Assembly (NCBI GenBank): GCA_002010215.1
Contig: MTMY01000004.1
Span: 1-64,000 of the forward strand
Reading direction: 5' to 3'
DNA length: 64,000 bases
Source of the DNA: Archaeoglobus sp. JdFR-37
Lineage (GTDB): Archaea > Halobacteriota > Archaeoglobi > Archaeoglobales > Archaeoglobaceae
Notes under the pieces: generated by a model
Databases searched by the model: none
What the model saw: only the letters and a program-made list of their open reading frames with translations
What the model was told of the DNA's origin: nothing
Program-made: the position numbers and the translations under genes
Shown: piece after piece, positions 1 through 7,970 of the stretch
Position numbering within the stretch: the stretch's first letter is position 1
Layout of the letters: every line of letters starts with the position of its first letter

Positions 1-342
1 GTGGAAGCCGTTGTTTATGGCTTCGATGAGGTCTTTGAGGTGTTTGAGGTCCATGGAGAGGTCTGCGTCGAGGTAGGTGACGATGGGGTGGGAGGCTGCT
101 TTTATTCCCTCCTCGATTGCTCTCCCTTTTCCCAGCCTTTCGGGGAAGTGAAGGTGCTTAACTTCGGGATGGATTTCCGAGAGTGAGGCTGCTATCTCAA
201 AAGTTCCATCTGTTGAGCCATCTTCCACAATTATTATCTCGTAACCGTAATTGAGTCTTTCAAGCTCCTCCTTAAGTTTTCTGACCGCTGTTTCAAGCTT
301 ATCTGCCTCGTTATGGGCTGGAAGGACTACGCTAACATTCAC
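1..342 (-). CDS. Family 2 glycosyltransferase, N-terminal part (runs off the window)
   Basis: Reading leftward from a GTG at 342 gives 114 open codons to the window edge. The product begins NVSVVLPAHNEADKLETAV, followed by IIIVEDGSTDGT and, near residue 95, the TYLDADLS motif. These are the nucleotide-sugar site (VVLPAHNE, EDGS) and the metal-binding DXD of GT-A, family 2 enzymes of the dolichol-phosphate-mannose synthase type. Such enzymes move a sugar from a nucleotide sugar to a lipid phosphate or glycan at the membrane. The acceptor cannot be read from the fragment. No ribosome binding site precedes the GTG, and a TATA element lies about 25 bases upstream, so a leaderless start is likely. 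Confidence 0.85.
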   Translation of the reverse strand, partial: MNVSVVLPAHNEADKLETAVRKLKEELERLNYGYEIIIVEDGSTDGTFEIAASLSEIHPEVKHLHFPERLGKGRAIEEGIKAASHPIVTYLDADLSMDLKHLKDLIEAINNGFH

Positions 343-365
343 CGCTTAAAGGAAAATAAATAGAG

Positions 366-374
366 TATTTAAAG
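366..374 (-). promoter_or_regulatory. TATA element for the glycosyltransferase gene
   Basis: Read on the minus strand this is CTTTAAATA, an archaeal TATA-box match whose centre is about 27 bases from the GTG at 342. That spacing places transcription start at or next to the start codon. The rest of 375-544 shows no gene. Confidence 0.5.
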
Positions 375-544
375 GTCTTGATTGGTGTTCCTAATTGGAG
401 TCGTTAGAGTCGTTAGGACTGGGCAAGCGAGGTTATTAATCTACCAACTCTACAATCTAAGTAAGTCCAGACTTACAAGTTCAAATCCAAATAGCGTACT
501 TTGGCAGAGGATAAGCTAAATTCTTTAACTTACATCCCCAAACT

Positions 545-1516
545 TCAATATTTAACTTCAAAAAGCTGAATGCTACTTTTTCCAACAGATATGTATGCAT
601 TTGCAGACTCTGGAGACTCCCTCACATGACTTTTTACCAGCATTATTCTCCTCTTCAGCTCCCAGTAATCCGGTATTGTGAGCGACTCCTTGTAAAAATT
701 CAGGTAAATGAGCTCTGCCAAGTTTGAATCGCAGGTAAGAGGTATCGCAACACAGGGGGTAGTGGCTCTGGCATTTATCTCGATAATATATGGTTGTTCA
801 TCTGACAGAACAACATCCACCCCCACATAGCCGAAAAGGCCTTTTATACACTCTACAGCTCTCACAGCCTCTTCAGCCACAGTTTTCATAGCATCTTGAG
901 CTATTCCGGCAGGAACAATGGCCCCTGTATACCTGAAATCCTCCAGTATCTGCTGATTAACGCTGAGAACATGAATGTCGTCGCCTACAATCAGGCTCAC
1001 ACTCAGATGCTGGCCATTAACGTACCTCTGGGCTATAAACCCGTCCTCAACATCTCCACCAAACCTTATATTCTCCCCACCACAAGAAACCCGAGGTTTA
1101 ACGATGTATTCTCCATCAAGGGGATTCTTTGATGTTTCGGGAACCATCACTTTCCCCTTTAATTCCTTGTACATTCTCCACTTGTCCATGGTAACTTCTA
1201 TGGCCTTGGAGGAGCTTCCTAGGTTTTTCGAGGCTTTTTCAGCTTTCTGAGTGAGATCGTGAAGTAATCTATCGTCTTCAGGAGCTATGATTAGACTGTA
1301 ATCGCACTTCTCTACATATTCAGCAAAGTCTTGGTTCCAGTCATTTGAGGGGTCGAAAGAGAATAGATGAACGTATTTCCGATTAAGAAAAGAGTTAACT
1401 TCCGTGAATTGGATAAAACCGCTATACAAGCTTTTAAACATTGCAAGACCTTCTACAGCTATGTGCTCAGGCAAATCCTCAGCGCATGTGGCAAATTCAA
1501 ACAAAAAGACGCTCAT
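545..1516 (-). CDS. mfnD: ATP-grasp ligase, probable tyramine-glutamate ligase (MfnD-like)
   Basis: This 323-residue protein has the ATP-grasp layout: an N-terminal pre-ATP domain starting SVFLFEFATCAEDLPEH, a glycine-rich loop with KPRVSCGGENIRF near residues 138-152, and the metal-binding IIEINARATTP near 245-255. Length and N-terminus resemble the COG1821 enzymes. One of these, MfnD, joins glutamate to tyramine in methanofuran biosynthesis. Archaeoglobales use methanofuran as a C1 carrier, so the role fits, but the substrate is inferred from family resemblance. It is the last gene of a leftward series (leuA, TatD, NYN, this gene), 27 bases after the NYN gene. The ATP-grasp fold is clear; the mfnD assignment is moderately sure. 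Confidence 0.7.
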   Translation of the reverse strand: MSVFLFEFATCAEDLPEHIAVEGLAMFKSLYSGFIQFTEVNSFLNRKYVHLFSFDPSNDWNQDFAEYVEKCDYSLIIAPEDDRLLHDLTQKAEKASKNLGSSSKAIEVTMDKWRMYKELKGKVMVPETSKNPLDGEYIVKPRVSCGGENIRFGGDVEDGFIAQRYVNGQHLSVSLIVGDDIHVLSVNQQILEDFRYTGAIVPAGIAQDAMKTVAEEAVRAVECIKGLFGYVGVDVVLSDEQPYIIEINARATTPCVAIPLTCDSNLAELIYLNFYKESLTIPDYWELKRRIMLVKSHVRESPESANAYISVGKSSIQLFEVKY

Positions 1517-1543
1517 TTTAGTCAGTATTCAATATTCCATAAA

Positions 1544-2116
1544 TTAAAGATATATCTCATCTTTCTCCTCCTCAAACTGCTCATCAAGCCGTTCCTCGTA
1601 AACAACGTCTTCATTCAGAATTATCGCTATATCCGCGGAGTTCTTGAGTGCCGCAGAAAAACCTGGCTCTACACCTATGATTATCGTCTCCTTTCCCATT
1701 TCCATGGCTTTTTTGAGCACTGCCTTGAAATCGGCATCTCTGGTAACCAGAGCAATGGCATCAAGGGAGTCGTTATAGATCATCTCCATGGCTTCAACAG
1801 CCATTCTTACATCTACATCACCGCTGGTAATGACTGGCTCGAAACCTTGGTTTTCTATTGCCTCCACAAGCTTCTCACTGGCATACTGGTTCAGAAACAC
1901 CTTGGCTATCTTAACATCCCCGTATTCGGAAAGTATCTCCCTGATCTCGTGCAAGTTGATGTTGAACTCCTTTCTCAGCATGTTTGGGCCATCTACTAGA
2001 ACGCCTACCTTCTTTCTTTCAGATGATTTCCTTACTGAAAGATATCGTTTTATGCGTTGAATACGTGATAAAGCAGTCTCTTTTTTGAGAGCCATAACAT
2101 CCCCCGTAATCATCAA
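1544..2116 (-). CDS. NYN-domain (PIN-like) nuclease family protein
   Basis: This protein of up to 190 residues carries the acidic pattern of NYN domains, a PIN-like RNase fold: VGVLVDGPNM near residue 38, SGDVDVRMAVEAM near 100-112 and LVTRDADF near 123. The spaced aspartates would bind the catalytic metal. It matches the archaeal uncharacterised NYN family (TIGR00288 type); the target RNA is unknown. A start at the ATG of codon 8 (position 2095) is likely, because GGGGAT sits just before it. It follows the TatD gene by three bases, so the two are almost certainly co-transcribed. The C-terminus is acidic (EERLDEQFEEEKDEIYL). Confidence 0.75.
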   Translation of the reverse strand: MMITGDVMALKKETALSRIQRIKRYLSVRKSSERKKVGVLVDGPNMLRKEFNINLHEIREILSEYGDVKIAKVFLNQYASEKLVEAIENQGFEPVITSGDVDVRMAVEAMEMIYNDSLDAIALVTRDADFKAVLKKAMEMGKETIIIGVEPGFSAALKNSADIAIILNEDVVYEERLDEQFEEEKDEIYL

Positions 2117-2119
2117 TAC

Positions 2120-2863
2120 TCAGAGCTCAAGTTTAAAAATCTTTTGAGTATTTTCCAAAATAACAGAACTCAATTCTTCCTCCTCTATCCCTTGCAAATC
2201 CGATACCACCCTTAAGGCTTCAATAACGTAGGTTGGTTCGTTCCTCCCCCTGAAAGGGCTGAGAAATGGGCTGTCAGTTTCCAGCAACAATTTATCTAAA
2301 TCAACTCTTTTTGCAAGCTCCTTATGCTTCCCTGAGAAACAGATCAGAGTGGATAGGGAAATGTAGTATCCTGTGTCTTCTATGGCCTTCATAAGTCTTG
2401 AATTTCCGCTGTAACAGTGAAAAACAGCCTCTATGTCTCTTCCTGAAATCATCCTGAACGCGTCCTCTTCAGCACCCCTAGCATGAATAATTAGGGGTTT
2501 TTGGAGTTCCTCTGCCAGGGAAATGAAGAGCTCAAAGACCTCCTTTTGTTTGCTCAGCGGAATGCTGTTTTTGACTACATCAAGGCCTACTTCTCCCACT
2601 CCTACAACCAGCTTCTCATTTTCCCTTATCTGCTCAATCACATGCTCCACGCTGCTTTTTCCGATTCTGTTGGGGCTGAAGCCAAGGGTTGGAAAAACGT
2701 AATCGCTGGCTATCTGCAAGGTTCGATAGTTGGAATAGTAGTCATAGCCAGAATTAACCACTGCTATAACTCCTGCTGCCTTTGCCCTCCTTATGACTTC
2801 CTCCCTGTCGTTTTTGAAGTTCTCGAAATCCAGATGACAGTGTGCATCAATTATCTCGATCAT
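2120..2863 (-). CDS. TatD-family metal-dependent hydrolase
   Basis: This 247-residue protein starts with the HxH metal site IIDAHCHLDF and continues with VGEVGLD (bridging glutamate), PLIIHARGAEED, AVFHCYSG and LLLETDSPFLSP, the ordered metal-ligand motifs of the TatD amidohydrolase family. Members are metal-dependent nucleases or phosphodiesterases; the substrate here is not known. It lies between leuA (55 bases upstream) and the NYN gene (three bases downstream) in a leftward operon. Its pairing with a putative NYN ribonuclease suggests nucleic-acid turnover, which is an inference. A second TatD-like protein is encoded at 7971-8714. Confidence 0.85.
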   Translation of the reverse strand: MIEIIDAHCHLDFENFKNDREEVIRRAKAAGVIAVVNSGYDYYSNYRTLQIASDYVFPTLGFSPNRIGKSSVEHVIEQIRENEKLVVGVGEVGLDVVKNSIPLSKQKEVFELFISLAEELQKPLIIHARGAEEDAFRMISGRDIEAVFHCYSGNSRLMKAIEDTGYYISLSTLICFSGKHKELAKRVDLDKLLLETDSPFLSPFRGRNEPTYVIEALRVVSDLQGIEEEELSSVILENTQKIFKLEL

Positions 2864-2918
2864 TCTGTATCATCCACTTTGCCCATTCGTTTTGCCCATT
2901 TTGTCCATTCTACCCAGT

Positions 2919-4421
2919 TTAGTCATTCTGTCTCATCTTCCTCCTCATGAGGTAGTTGACAGCATTGATGACAGCATCAATTGATGCCATAACAATATCC
3001 GTTCCCGCACCTCTTGAAGTGAAGTTCTTGCCATCTTCATCCTCTATCGTGACGTAAACCTCAGCTATCGCATCGCTCCCACCCGTTATCGCATCCATCT
3101 TGAACTCTGTGATCTTTATCTTCCTGCCGACGAGCTCGGTTACCGCTTTCAAGCTCGCATCCACAGGCCCAACACCGATGGCAGAGGTAACTTTCTTCTC
3201 GCCAAAAACATCAGCGTTGATTACGGCTGTTGGAGTGATTTTATTGCCGGTAATGACGGTTATCTCGTCAACGTTTATCACCCTCTCCTCCTTCTTCACT
3301 TCGCCCATTATGACTTCGGCAATTGTGAAGAGATCAAGGTCGGTGACTTTCTTTCCTCTATCTCCCATATCCTTTACTCTCTCAAAGATCTTTGTGAGCA
3401 TGTCTTCATCAACTTCATAGCCAGCATCTTCCAGAATCTTCTGTATCTGGTGTCTGCCTGCATGCTTACCGAGTACTATCCTCCTCCTGTGCCCCACCAT
3501 CTCGGGCGTCATGACTCCGGGCTCGAATGTTGAAGCTTCCCTTATAACGCCATGAGCATGAATTCCGCTTTCATGGCTGAAGGCATTCTCACCAATTATG
3601 GGCGTGTTGGGCGGCATTTTAATACCTGAAAGCCTCTCCACAAGCTTTGAAGTCTCTACAAGATACTCGGTTTTGATGTTTGTTCTAACATTCTCGATGG
3701 CGTGGAGTATCATTACCACCTGTTCTAGGCTTGCATTACCTGCCCTCTCACCGATTCCGTTTACAGTCACTTGAGCCTGATTAGCGCCAGCAATAACAGC
3801 AGCATAGGTATTAGCTACAGCTAAACCAAAATCATTGTGGCAGTGAACATCTATTGGGACGCTGAGGTGCTCTCTCAGCTGTTTTATCAGCTCATACATC
3901 TTGAAAGGTGTGGCGACGCCAACAGTGTCGGGAACATTTACTATATCCACTCCCGCCTCCTCAACGGCCTTGTAGATCTGCTTGAGATACTCCACTTCTG
4001 TACGTGTCGCATCCATGGCGGAAAACATGCATTCTGCTCCGTGAGACTTGATATACTCAACTGCCTCAACAGAGAGCTGGATAATCTCATCACGGCTTTT
4101 CTGAATTGTGTGCTCTATCTGAATTTTGGAAGTTGAGATGAAGATGTGAACCATGTCAACATCAGCTTTTAAAGCTGCATCAATATCTTCTTTCACAATT
4201 CTGGCCAAACCGGCGATTTTTGAGTTCAGACCGAGGTTTGAAATTTCTTTAACAGCCTCAAATTCTCCTTTCGTTGCCGCAGGGAATCCGGCTTCGATTA
4301 CATCCACTCCCAGCTTGTCCAGCTGTCTGGCTATCTGGATTTTGTAGCTTAGGGGGAAGCTTATGCCTGGTGTTTGCTCGCCGTCTCTGAGAGTGGTGTC
4401 GAAAATGGTAACTGTTTTCAT
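2919..4421 (-). CDS. leuA: 2-isopropylmalate synthase family (possibly citramalate synthase)
   Basis: The protein is 500 residues long. The DRE-TIM barrel begins with TIFDTTLRDGEQTPG near residue 5; DVHCHNDFGLAVANTY near 192 gives the metal-binding HxH, and IPM-synthase motifs GIGERAGNAS and HESGIHAHG follow. The C-terminal part (residue about 390 on) is the LeuA allosteric domain, with TAIGVGPVDASLKAV. The family condenses acetyl-CoA with 2-ketoisovalerate (leucine pathway) or with pyruvate (citramalate, isoleucine pathway). Archaeal genomes often carry both and they are hard to separate by eye, so the substrate is left open. It heads the TatD-NYN-ATP-grasp series. The start is ATG 4421. Confidence 0.85.
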   Translation of the reverse strand: MKTVTIFDTTLRDGEQTPGISFPLSYKIQIARQLDKLGVDVIEAGFPAATKGEFEAVKEISNLGLNSKIAGLARIVKEDIDAALKADVDMVHIFISTSKIQIEHTIQKSRDEIIQLSVEAVEYIKSHGAECMFSAMDATRTEVEYLKQIYKAVEEAGVDIVNVPDTVGVATPFKMYELIKQLREHLSVPIDVHCHNDFGLAVANTYAAVIAGANQAQVTVNGIGERAGNASLEQVVMILHAIENVRTNIKTEYLVETSKLVERLSGIKMPPNTPIIGENAFSHESGIHAHGVIREASTFEPGVMTPEMVGHRRRIVLGKHAGRHQIQKILEDAGYEVDEDMLTKIFERVKDMGDRGKKVTDLDLFTIAEVIMGEVKKEERVINVDEITVITGNKITPTAVINADVFGEKKVTSAIGVGPVDASLKAVTELVGRKIKITEFKMDAITGGSDAIAEVYVTIEDEDGKNFTSRGAGTDIVMASIDAVINAVNYLMRRKMRQND

Positions 4422-4494
4422 GGTGGCATGTTGCTGAAGCTCAAAATATAAAGTTATGGTTGAACATGTTGAGCAGATTGATCAGGCTATACAG

Positions 4495-5376
4495 TCAATC
4501 TGCTGAACCTGTTGAATCTGTGGAGACTGCTGAAAAGCGACCATTTACTTCATTCACAAGCCCCTTTCGTTTCAGCATCAATAAGTGTTTTTCGATCATT
4601 CTGCTCTCCCAGTAGTCCATCAGCTCCTTCGCAAAGGGCTTCTTTATATAGATAGGTGAAACATCCACAAGCTCTTCCAAGCTTTTTGGCTCTGAAAGCA
4701 GCTGTAAAATTGTCTTGTTTCGCTCCTCCACTATCTTTGCATACCTCTCCAGACTCTCAACAATTCTTTCTCTGCCAAAAACAGGTTCCATATGTCCAGA
4801 TACAAAAATCTCAGCGTCGAGTTCAGATAATCTATGCATAGATTTTACCAGCGCTTCCAGATCGCTTTCTTCATGCCCGTACCACGGGCCGAAGGGTGTT
4901 AGGTCAATGTCAGAACCAAAGAGTATTCTGCCATCAATGAGGAAAGCATGCATATCTGCAGTATGACCTGGAATATGTATGGCTTCAACCTCTGGCTTTT
5001 TCAAGATTATCTCGCCATCCTTGTAAGGCTGAGAGGCGAAATCCCTCAAACCCATTGTTTTCGTGACGAACTCAATCCAGATAGAGCCCAGTTTTTCCCC
5101 AACAAATCTGAGAGCTAAGGATTTGAGGGTGGTTTCAAAACCTTTAGGAGAAAATACATCCTTCCCCAGCTCATTGAAAATCCAGCACCCAGCAGCGTGG
5201 TCGGGATGAGTATGAGAGACTGCTACAGCATCTACTCTGGCACTAAGCTCTTTAACAATCTCTATACCACAACCAGCATCAATAAGAAGCTTGTCAGCTA
5301 TAACGAGAGAGTTCGAGAAGGGGAATTTACCACCATTCCTGCCAGTGATGAACCTTACACCATCGGCGAGTTTCAT
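4495..5376 (-). CDS. Metallo-beta-lactamase fold hydrolase with C-terminal helical domain
   Basis: The 293-residue product has the MBL zinc motif SHTHPDHAAGC near residue 53, IPGHTADMHAF near 132 and the downstream FVSGHMEPVFG near 191, followed by a C-terminal winged-helix-like region. The arrangement is glyoxalase-II/ribonuclease-Z-like; the substrate is unknown. I start it at the ATG at 5376. A TTG five codons earlier is open, but the TATA-like TTTTTAA at 5401-5410 is correctly placed for a leaderless ATG at 5376. It is one of four MBL proteins in the window. Confidence 0.75.
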   Translation of the reverse strand: MKLADGVRFITGRNGGKFPFSNSLVIADKLLIDAGCGIEIVKELSARVDAVAVSHTHPDHAAGCWIFNELGKDVFSPKGFETTLKSLALRFVGEKLGSIWIEFVTKTMGLRDFASQPYKDGEIILKKPEVEAIHIPGHTADMHAFLIDGRILFGSDIDLTPFGPWYGHEESDLEALVKSMHRLSELDAEIFVSGHMEPVFGRERIVESLERYAKIVEERNKTILQLLSEPKSLEELVDVSPIYIKKPFAKELMDYWESRMIEKHLLMLKRKGLVNEVNGRFSAVSTDSTGSAD

Positions 5377-5508
5377 TGGTGGGGAGAACAAGAGAAGGAT
5401 TTAAAAATTTCCGGGTTAGATTTGAGAGAAGTCCGAATCGCTGAGCTGGTAATCGCATATTCCTGTTCTTTTTAAGCCCTCTAACATTGATCTCATCGCT
5501 TTTACCTC

Positions 5509-5545
5509 TTTATCTCACCCAGTCCCTCCTCCGTCCCTAATGCTT
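5509..5545 (+). repeat. 37-bp direct repeat, copy 1
   Basis: The segment starts TTTATCTCACCCAG and ends CGTCCCTAATGCTT. It recurs at 5842-5878 with one difference (T/C after CCCAG). The two copies lie on either side of tRNA-Gly(CCC), 333 bases apart in the same orientation. Copy 1 is followed directly by a TATA-like TATAAATA. No open reading frame covers either copy. Confidence 0.8.
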
Positions 5546-5668
5546 ATAAATACTCACCATTGTGGTTTAATAACTGACAATCTCTGAAAACCAACTCAAA
5601 TTATGTCCCGGAAATAACTGACTATATGAGGGAAAGAATAATAAATCAGTAACCCAACCATTTATTGA

Positions 5669-5739
5669 GCGGTCGTAGTCTAGTGGCAGGACAACGGCCT
5701 CCCGAGCCGTTAGCCCGGGTTCAAATCCCGGCGGCCGCA
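5669..5739 (+). tRNA. tRNA-Gly (anticodon CCC)
   Basis: The acceptor arms GCGGTCG and CGGCCGC pair over seven positions (one G-T). The anticodon arm is ACGGC-CTCCCGA-GCCGT, giving CCC. The T arm is CCGGG-TTCAAAT-CCCGG, and the discriminator base is A. CCA is not encoded. A TATA-like stretch (AATAATAAA) lies about 25 bases upstream. The gene sits alone between two copies of a 37-bp repeat. Confidence 0.95.
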
Positions 5740-5841
5740 CTTTGAATTTTTGAATTATGCCAATTTTAATTTGAGCACATTCGTTTGTTAGTTATACTGT
5801 CTGTATCTCCCGCAATTTTGTTGAATCATCTCCAAACTAAT

Positions 5842-5878
5842 TTTATCTCACCCAGCCCCTCCTCCGTCCCTAATGCTT
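5842..5878 (+). repeat. 37-bp direct repeat, copy 2
   Basis: This is the second copy of the repeat at 5509-5545, identical except at one position. It lies in the gene-free stretch 5740-6046 between tRNA-Gly and the end of the ZIP gene. Apart from this repeat I see nothing recognisable in that stretch. Confidence 0.8.
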
Positions 5879-6046
5879 CATTTTTACTATCTATTGATAA
5901 TACCGCTGATTTGAGGCATTTGAGGTCTTGAGATAGATGAACAAGCCTAACAACCATTAGAATCAACTATGACTTTTTAGTCCACTTTCAAAGGCGTCAC
6001 TTTAAGCGCCAAACTAACCAGTTATCCAACCTATAATACCCAAAAG

Positions 6047-6883
6047 TCAACCAAAAGCCACATCCAGCACCATCATAACCGTAAAACCAATCATTGCAGC
6101 CATCGTGGCGATATCTGTGTTACCTCCCCTCTGGGACTCTGGCACCACTTCTTCCACCACAACAAAAATCATTGCTCCAGCTGCAAAAGCGAGAGCATAT
6201 GGCAGTATAGGCTGAAACAGAAATGTTGCTGCTGCTCCCGTTACTCCTGCCACAATTTCTGCAATCCCTGAAAGCTGGCCGTACCAGAAGCTCTTAAGCT
6301 GTGAAAAACCTTCTCTGCGGAGAGGCATCGCTACAGCCATCCCCTCGGGGAAATTCTGTATTCCTACCCCCACTGCCAGGGTTATCGCTCCAACAAGTGT
6401 GGCTGAAGGGTAATCTGCGGCAGCAGCACCGAATGCAACCCCAATAGCAAGGCCTTCAGGTATATTGTGAAGCGTCACCGCCAGAACCAGAAGAGTTGTT
6501 CGTCGCCACGATGTTTTGACACCTTCAGCTTCCTCCACCGGAAAGTTGAGATGAAGGTGTGGGAGAATTCTGTCAACTATTCGTAGAAAAATACCACCAA
6601 GAATAAACCCAGAGGCCGCCGGAAACCAAGTCGGAATATCCATGCTGGATGCCATCTCTATAGAAGGTACCAGAAGACTCCAGAAACTTGCGGCTATCAT
6701 CACCCCGGCAGCAAATCCAAGCATACCATCTAGCACCTTTTTGTTCACATCCTTTGCAGCAAAGACTACAGAAGCTCCAGCAGCAGTAACTGCCCAGGTA
6801 AAAAATGTTGCAAGGAGGGCTTGAAGGACAGGGTGAGCTGAATAGTAATCCGCCAAATCCATGCTGCTTTCAAAGATTTCCAA
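6047..6883 (-). CDS. ZIP-family metal ion transporter
   Basis: This 278-residue integral membrane protein has about eight hydrophobic segments. It carries the two ZIP signature motifs in the paired transmembrane helices: TLHNIPEGLAIGVAFG (TM4) and QNFPEGMAVAMP (TM5), whose H, N, E and P residues form the binuclear metal site. Members move divalent cations such as zinc, iron or manganese into the cytoplasm. The TM3-TM4 loop contains LPHLHL, a short histidine-containing stretch. The open frame begins at a TTG (6883); an ATG at 6862 is an equally good start. It stands alone, divergent from the DUF389 gene. Confidence 0.88.
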   Translation of the reverse strand: MEIFESSMDLADYYSAHPVLQALLATFFTWAVTAAGASVVFAAKDVNKKVLDGMLGFAAGVMIAASFWSLLVPSIEMASSMDIPTWFPAASGFILGGIFLRIVDRILPHLHLNFPVEEAEGVKTSWRRTTLLVLAVTLHNIPEGLAIGVAFGAAAADYPSATLVGAITLAVGVGIQNFPEGMAVAMPLRREGFSQLKSFWYGQLSGIAEIVAGVTGAAATFLFQPILPYALAFAAGAMIFVVVEEVVPESQRGGNTDIATMAAMIGFTVMMVLDVAFG

Positions 6884-6973
6884 CCCTTAAAGATTTTCCA
6901 CATCTTTGACATTTCCACAATTCCCCTTAGGCACCTCAGGTAAAGTTTTATGGCTGAACTATGACCTTCAAAA

Positions 6974-7941
6974 ATGAAGAAGATCGTAGCAAGAGTAAGA
7001 GAGGGGAACTTGCCAGAGATTTCAAAACTTGCAGAAGAGATCTCTCACCCATCTTATGTTGACTATGAAGGCAGATTCATGACAATTTACGTTCCAGATG
7101 CAGAAATCGACCCTGTTCTGGAAAACTCCTCTCTGCCATAGATTTGAGGTATAAGGAAAACATTATAGAGGTTTCATCTCCAGACTTCGTAATCTCCTCA
7201 TCACTGAAAAGAATGGAGAAGAAGAGTGATGGTAATAAAAAGACCCCGGTGGAAGAGCTTATTTCATCCACAAAGCAATATTCAAGTCTGGATTTTAGCA
7301 AGGTTGCTCTTACGTCAATAGCCGGGCTAATTGCTCTCACAGGCCTTTTCATGAACAATTTGGCAATCGTCATTGGGGCGATGCTTCTCTCACCTCTTCT
7401 CGGCCCAATCTACAGCTTTGCCATTAACATAGCAGTGGGAAAACTTGAAGATGCCGTTAAAAGCGCTGGAATCCTCTCCATCCTCCTTTTCTCAGCCTTC
7501 ATACTCTCATTCATCTCCACATTCATGGCAAATAACGTTTCAGAGATTCCTATAACATACGAGGTCAGTTCAAGAGCCGAAATGACTCTGATATACATAC
7601 CCATGGCAATTCTGCTGGGATTTGCCTCAGTCTTGGCTCTGACAAAGGGCATCCCTGAAGGTTTGGCAGGCGTTGCCATTGCAGCAGCATTGCTCCCCCC
7701 AGTTGTTGTGGCAGGAATCTTGTTTGTTGTGTTGCCGCATAAAGCCATCATACCAGCAATAATAACCTTGCAGAACGTAATGGGAATGATGGCCGGCTCG
7801 CTGATGGCGGTGATTGTACTGGATGTCGGCCCCAGAAAGTACTATGAGAAAGCGGTGGCGAGGAAATACATCAGAAGGGTGCTGTTTGCCCTCTCACTCC
7901 TCTTAATTCTGATTTCAGCTATCTCTTTTCTTTTTCCATAG
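6974..7941 (+). pseudogene. DUF389 (TIGR00341-type) membrane protein, split by a one-base frameshift
   Basis: A 55-codon frame from ATG 6974 ends at a stop at 7138-7140. A frame one base back then continues from before 7141 to 7941 with the DUF389 core (ALTSIAGLIALTGLFMNN, IVIGAMLLSPLLGPI, GIPEGLAGVAIAAALLPP) and about six membrane segments. Reading EIDPVLE in the first frame and KLLSAIDLRYKENIIEV in the second gives a smooth sequence if one A is added to the A4 run at 7122-7125. The family normally has both parts in one chain: a short cytoplasmic N-terminal domain and the membrane domain. The gene is therefore mutated, mis-sequenced or translated by a -1 slip. The family's function is unknown; a transport role is only suggested. 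Confidence 0.75.
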
Positions 7942-7970
7942 TTTTTATGGGTTTAGCAGTTAGCTGTAAT

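Noticed and set aside
440-530. tRNA-like stretch with GTTCAAATCC
   Set aside because: The T-loop-like motif is present, but the flanking bases do not pair (ACAAG against CCAAA) and no acceptor or anticodon arm can be formed.
5500-5900. CRISPR-like array
   Set aside because: Only two copies of the 37-bp element exist and the interval holds a tRNA; there are no regular spacers and no cas genes in the window.
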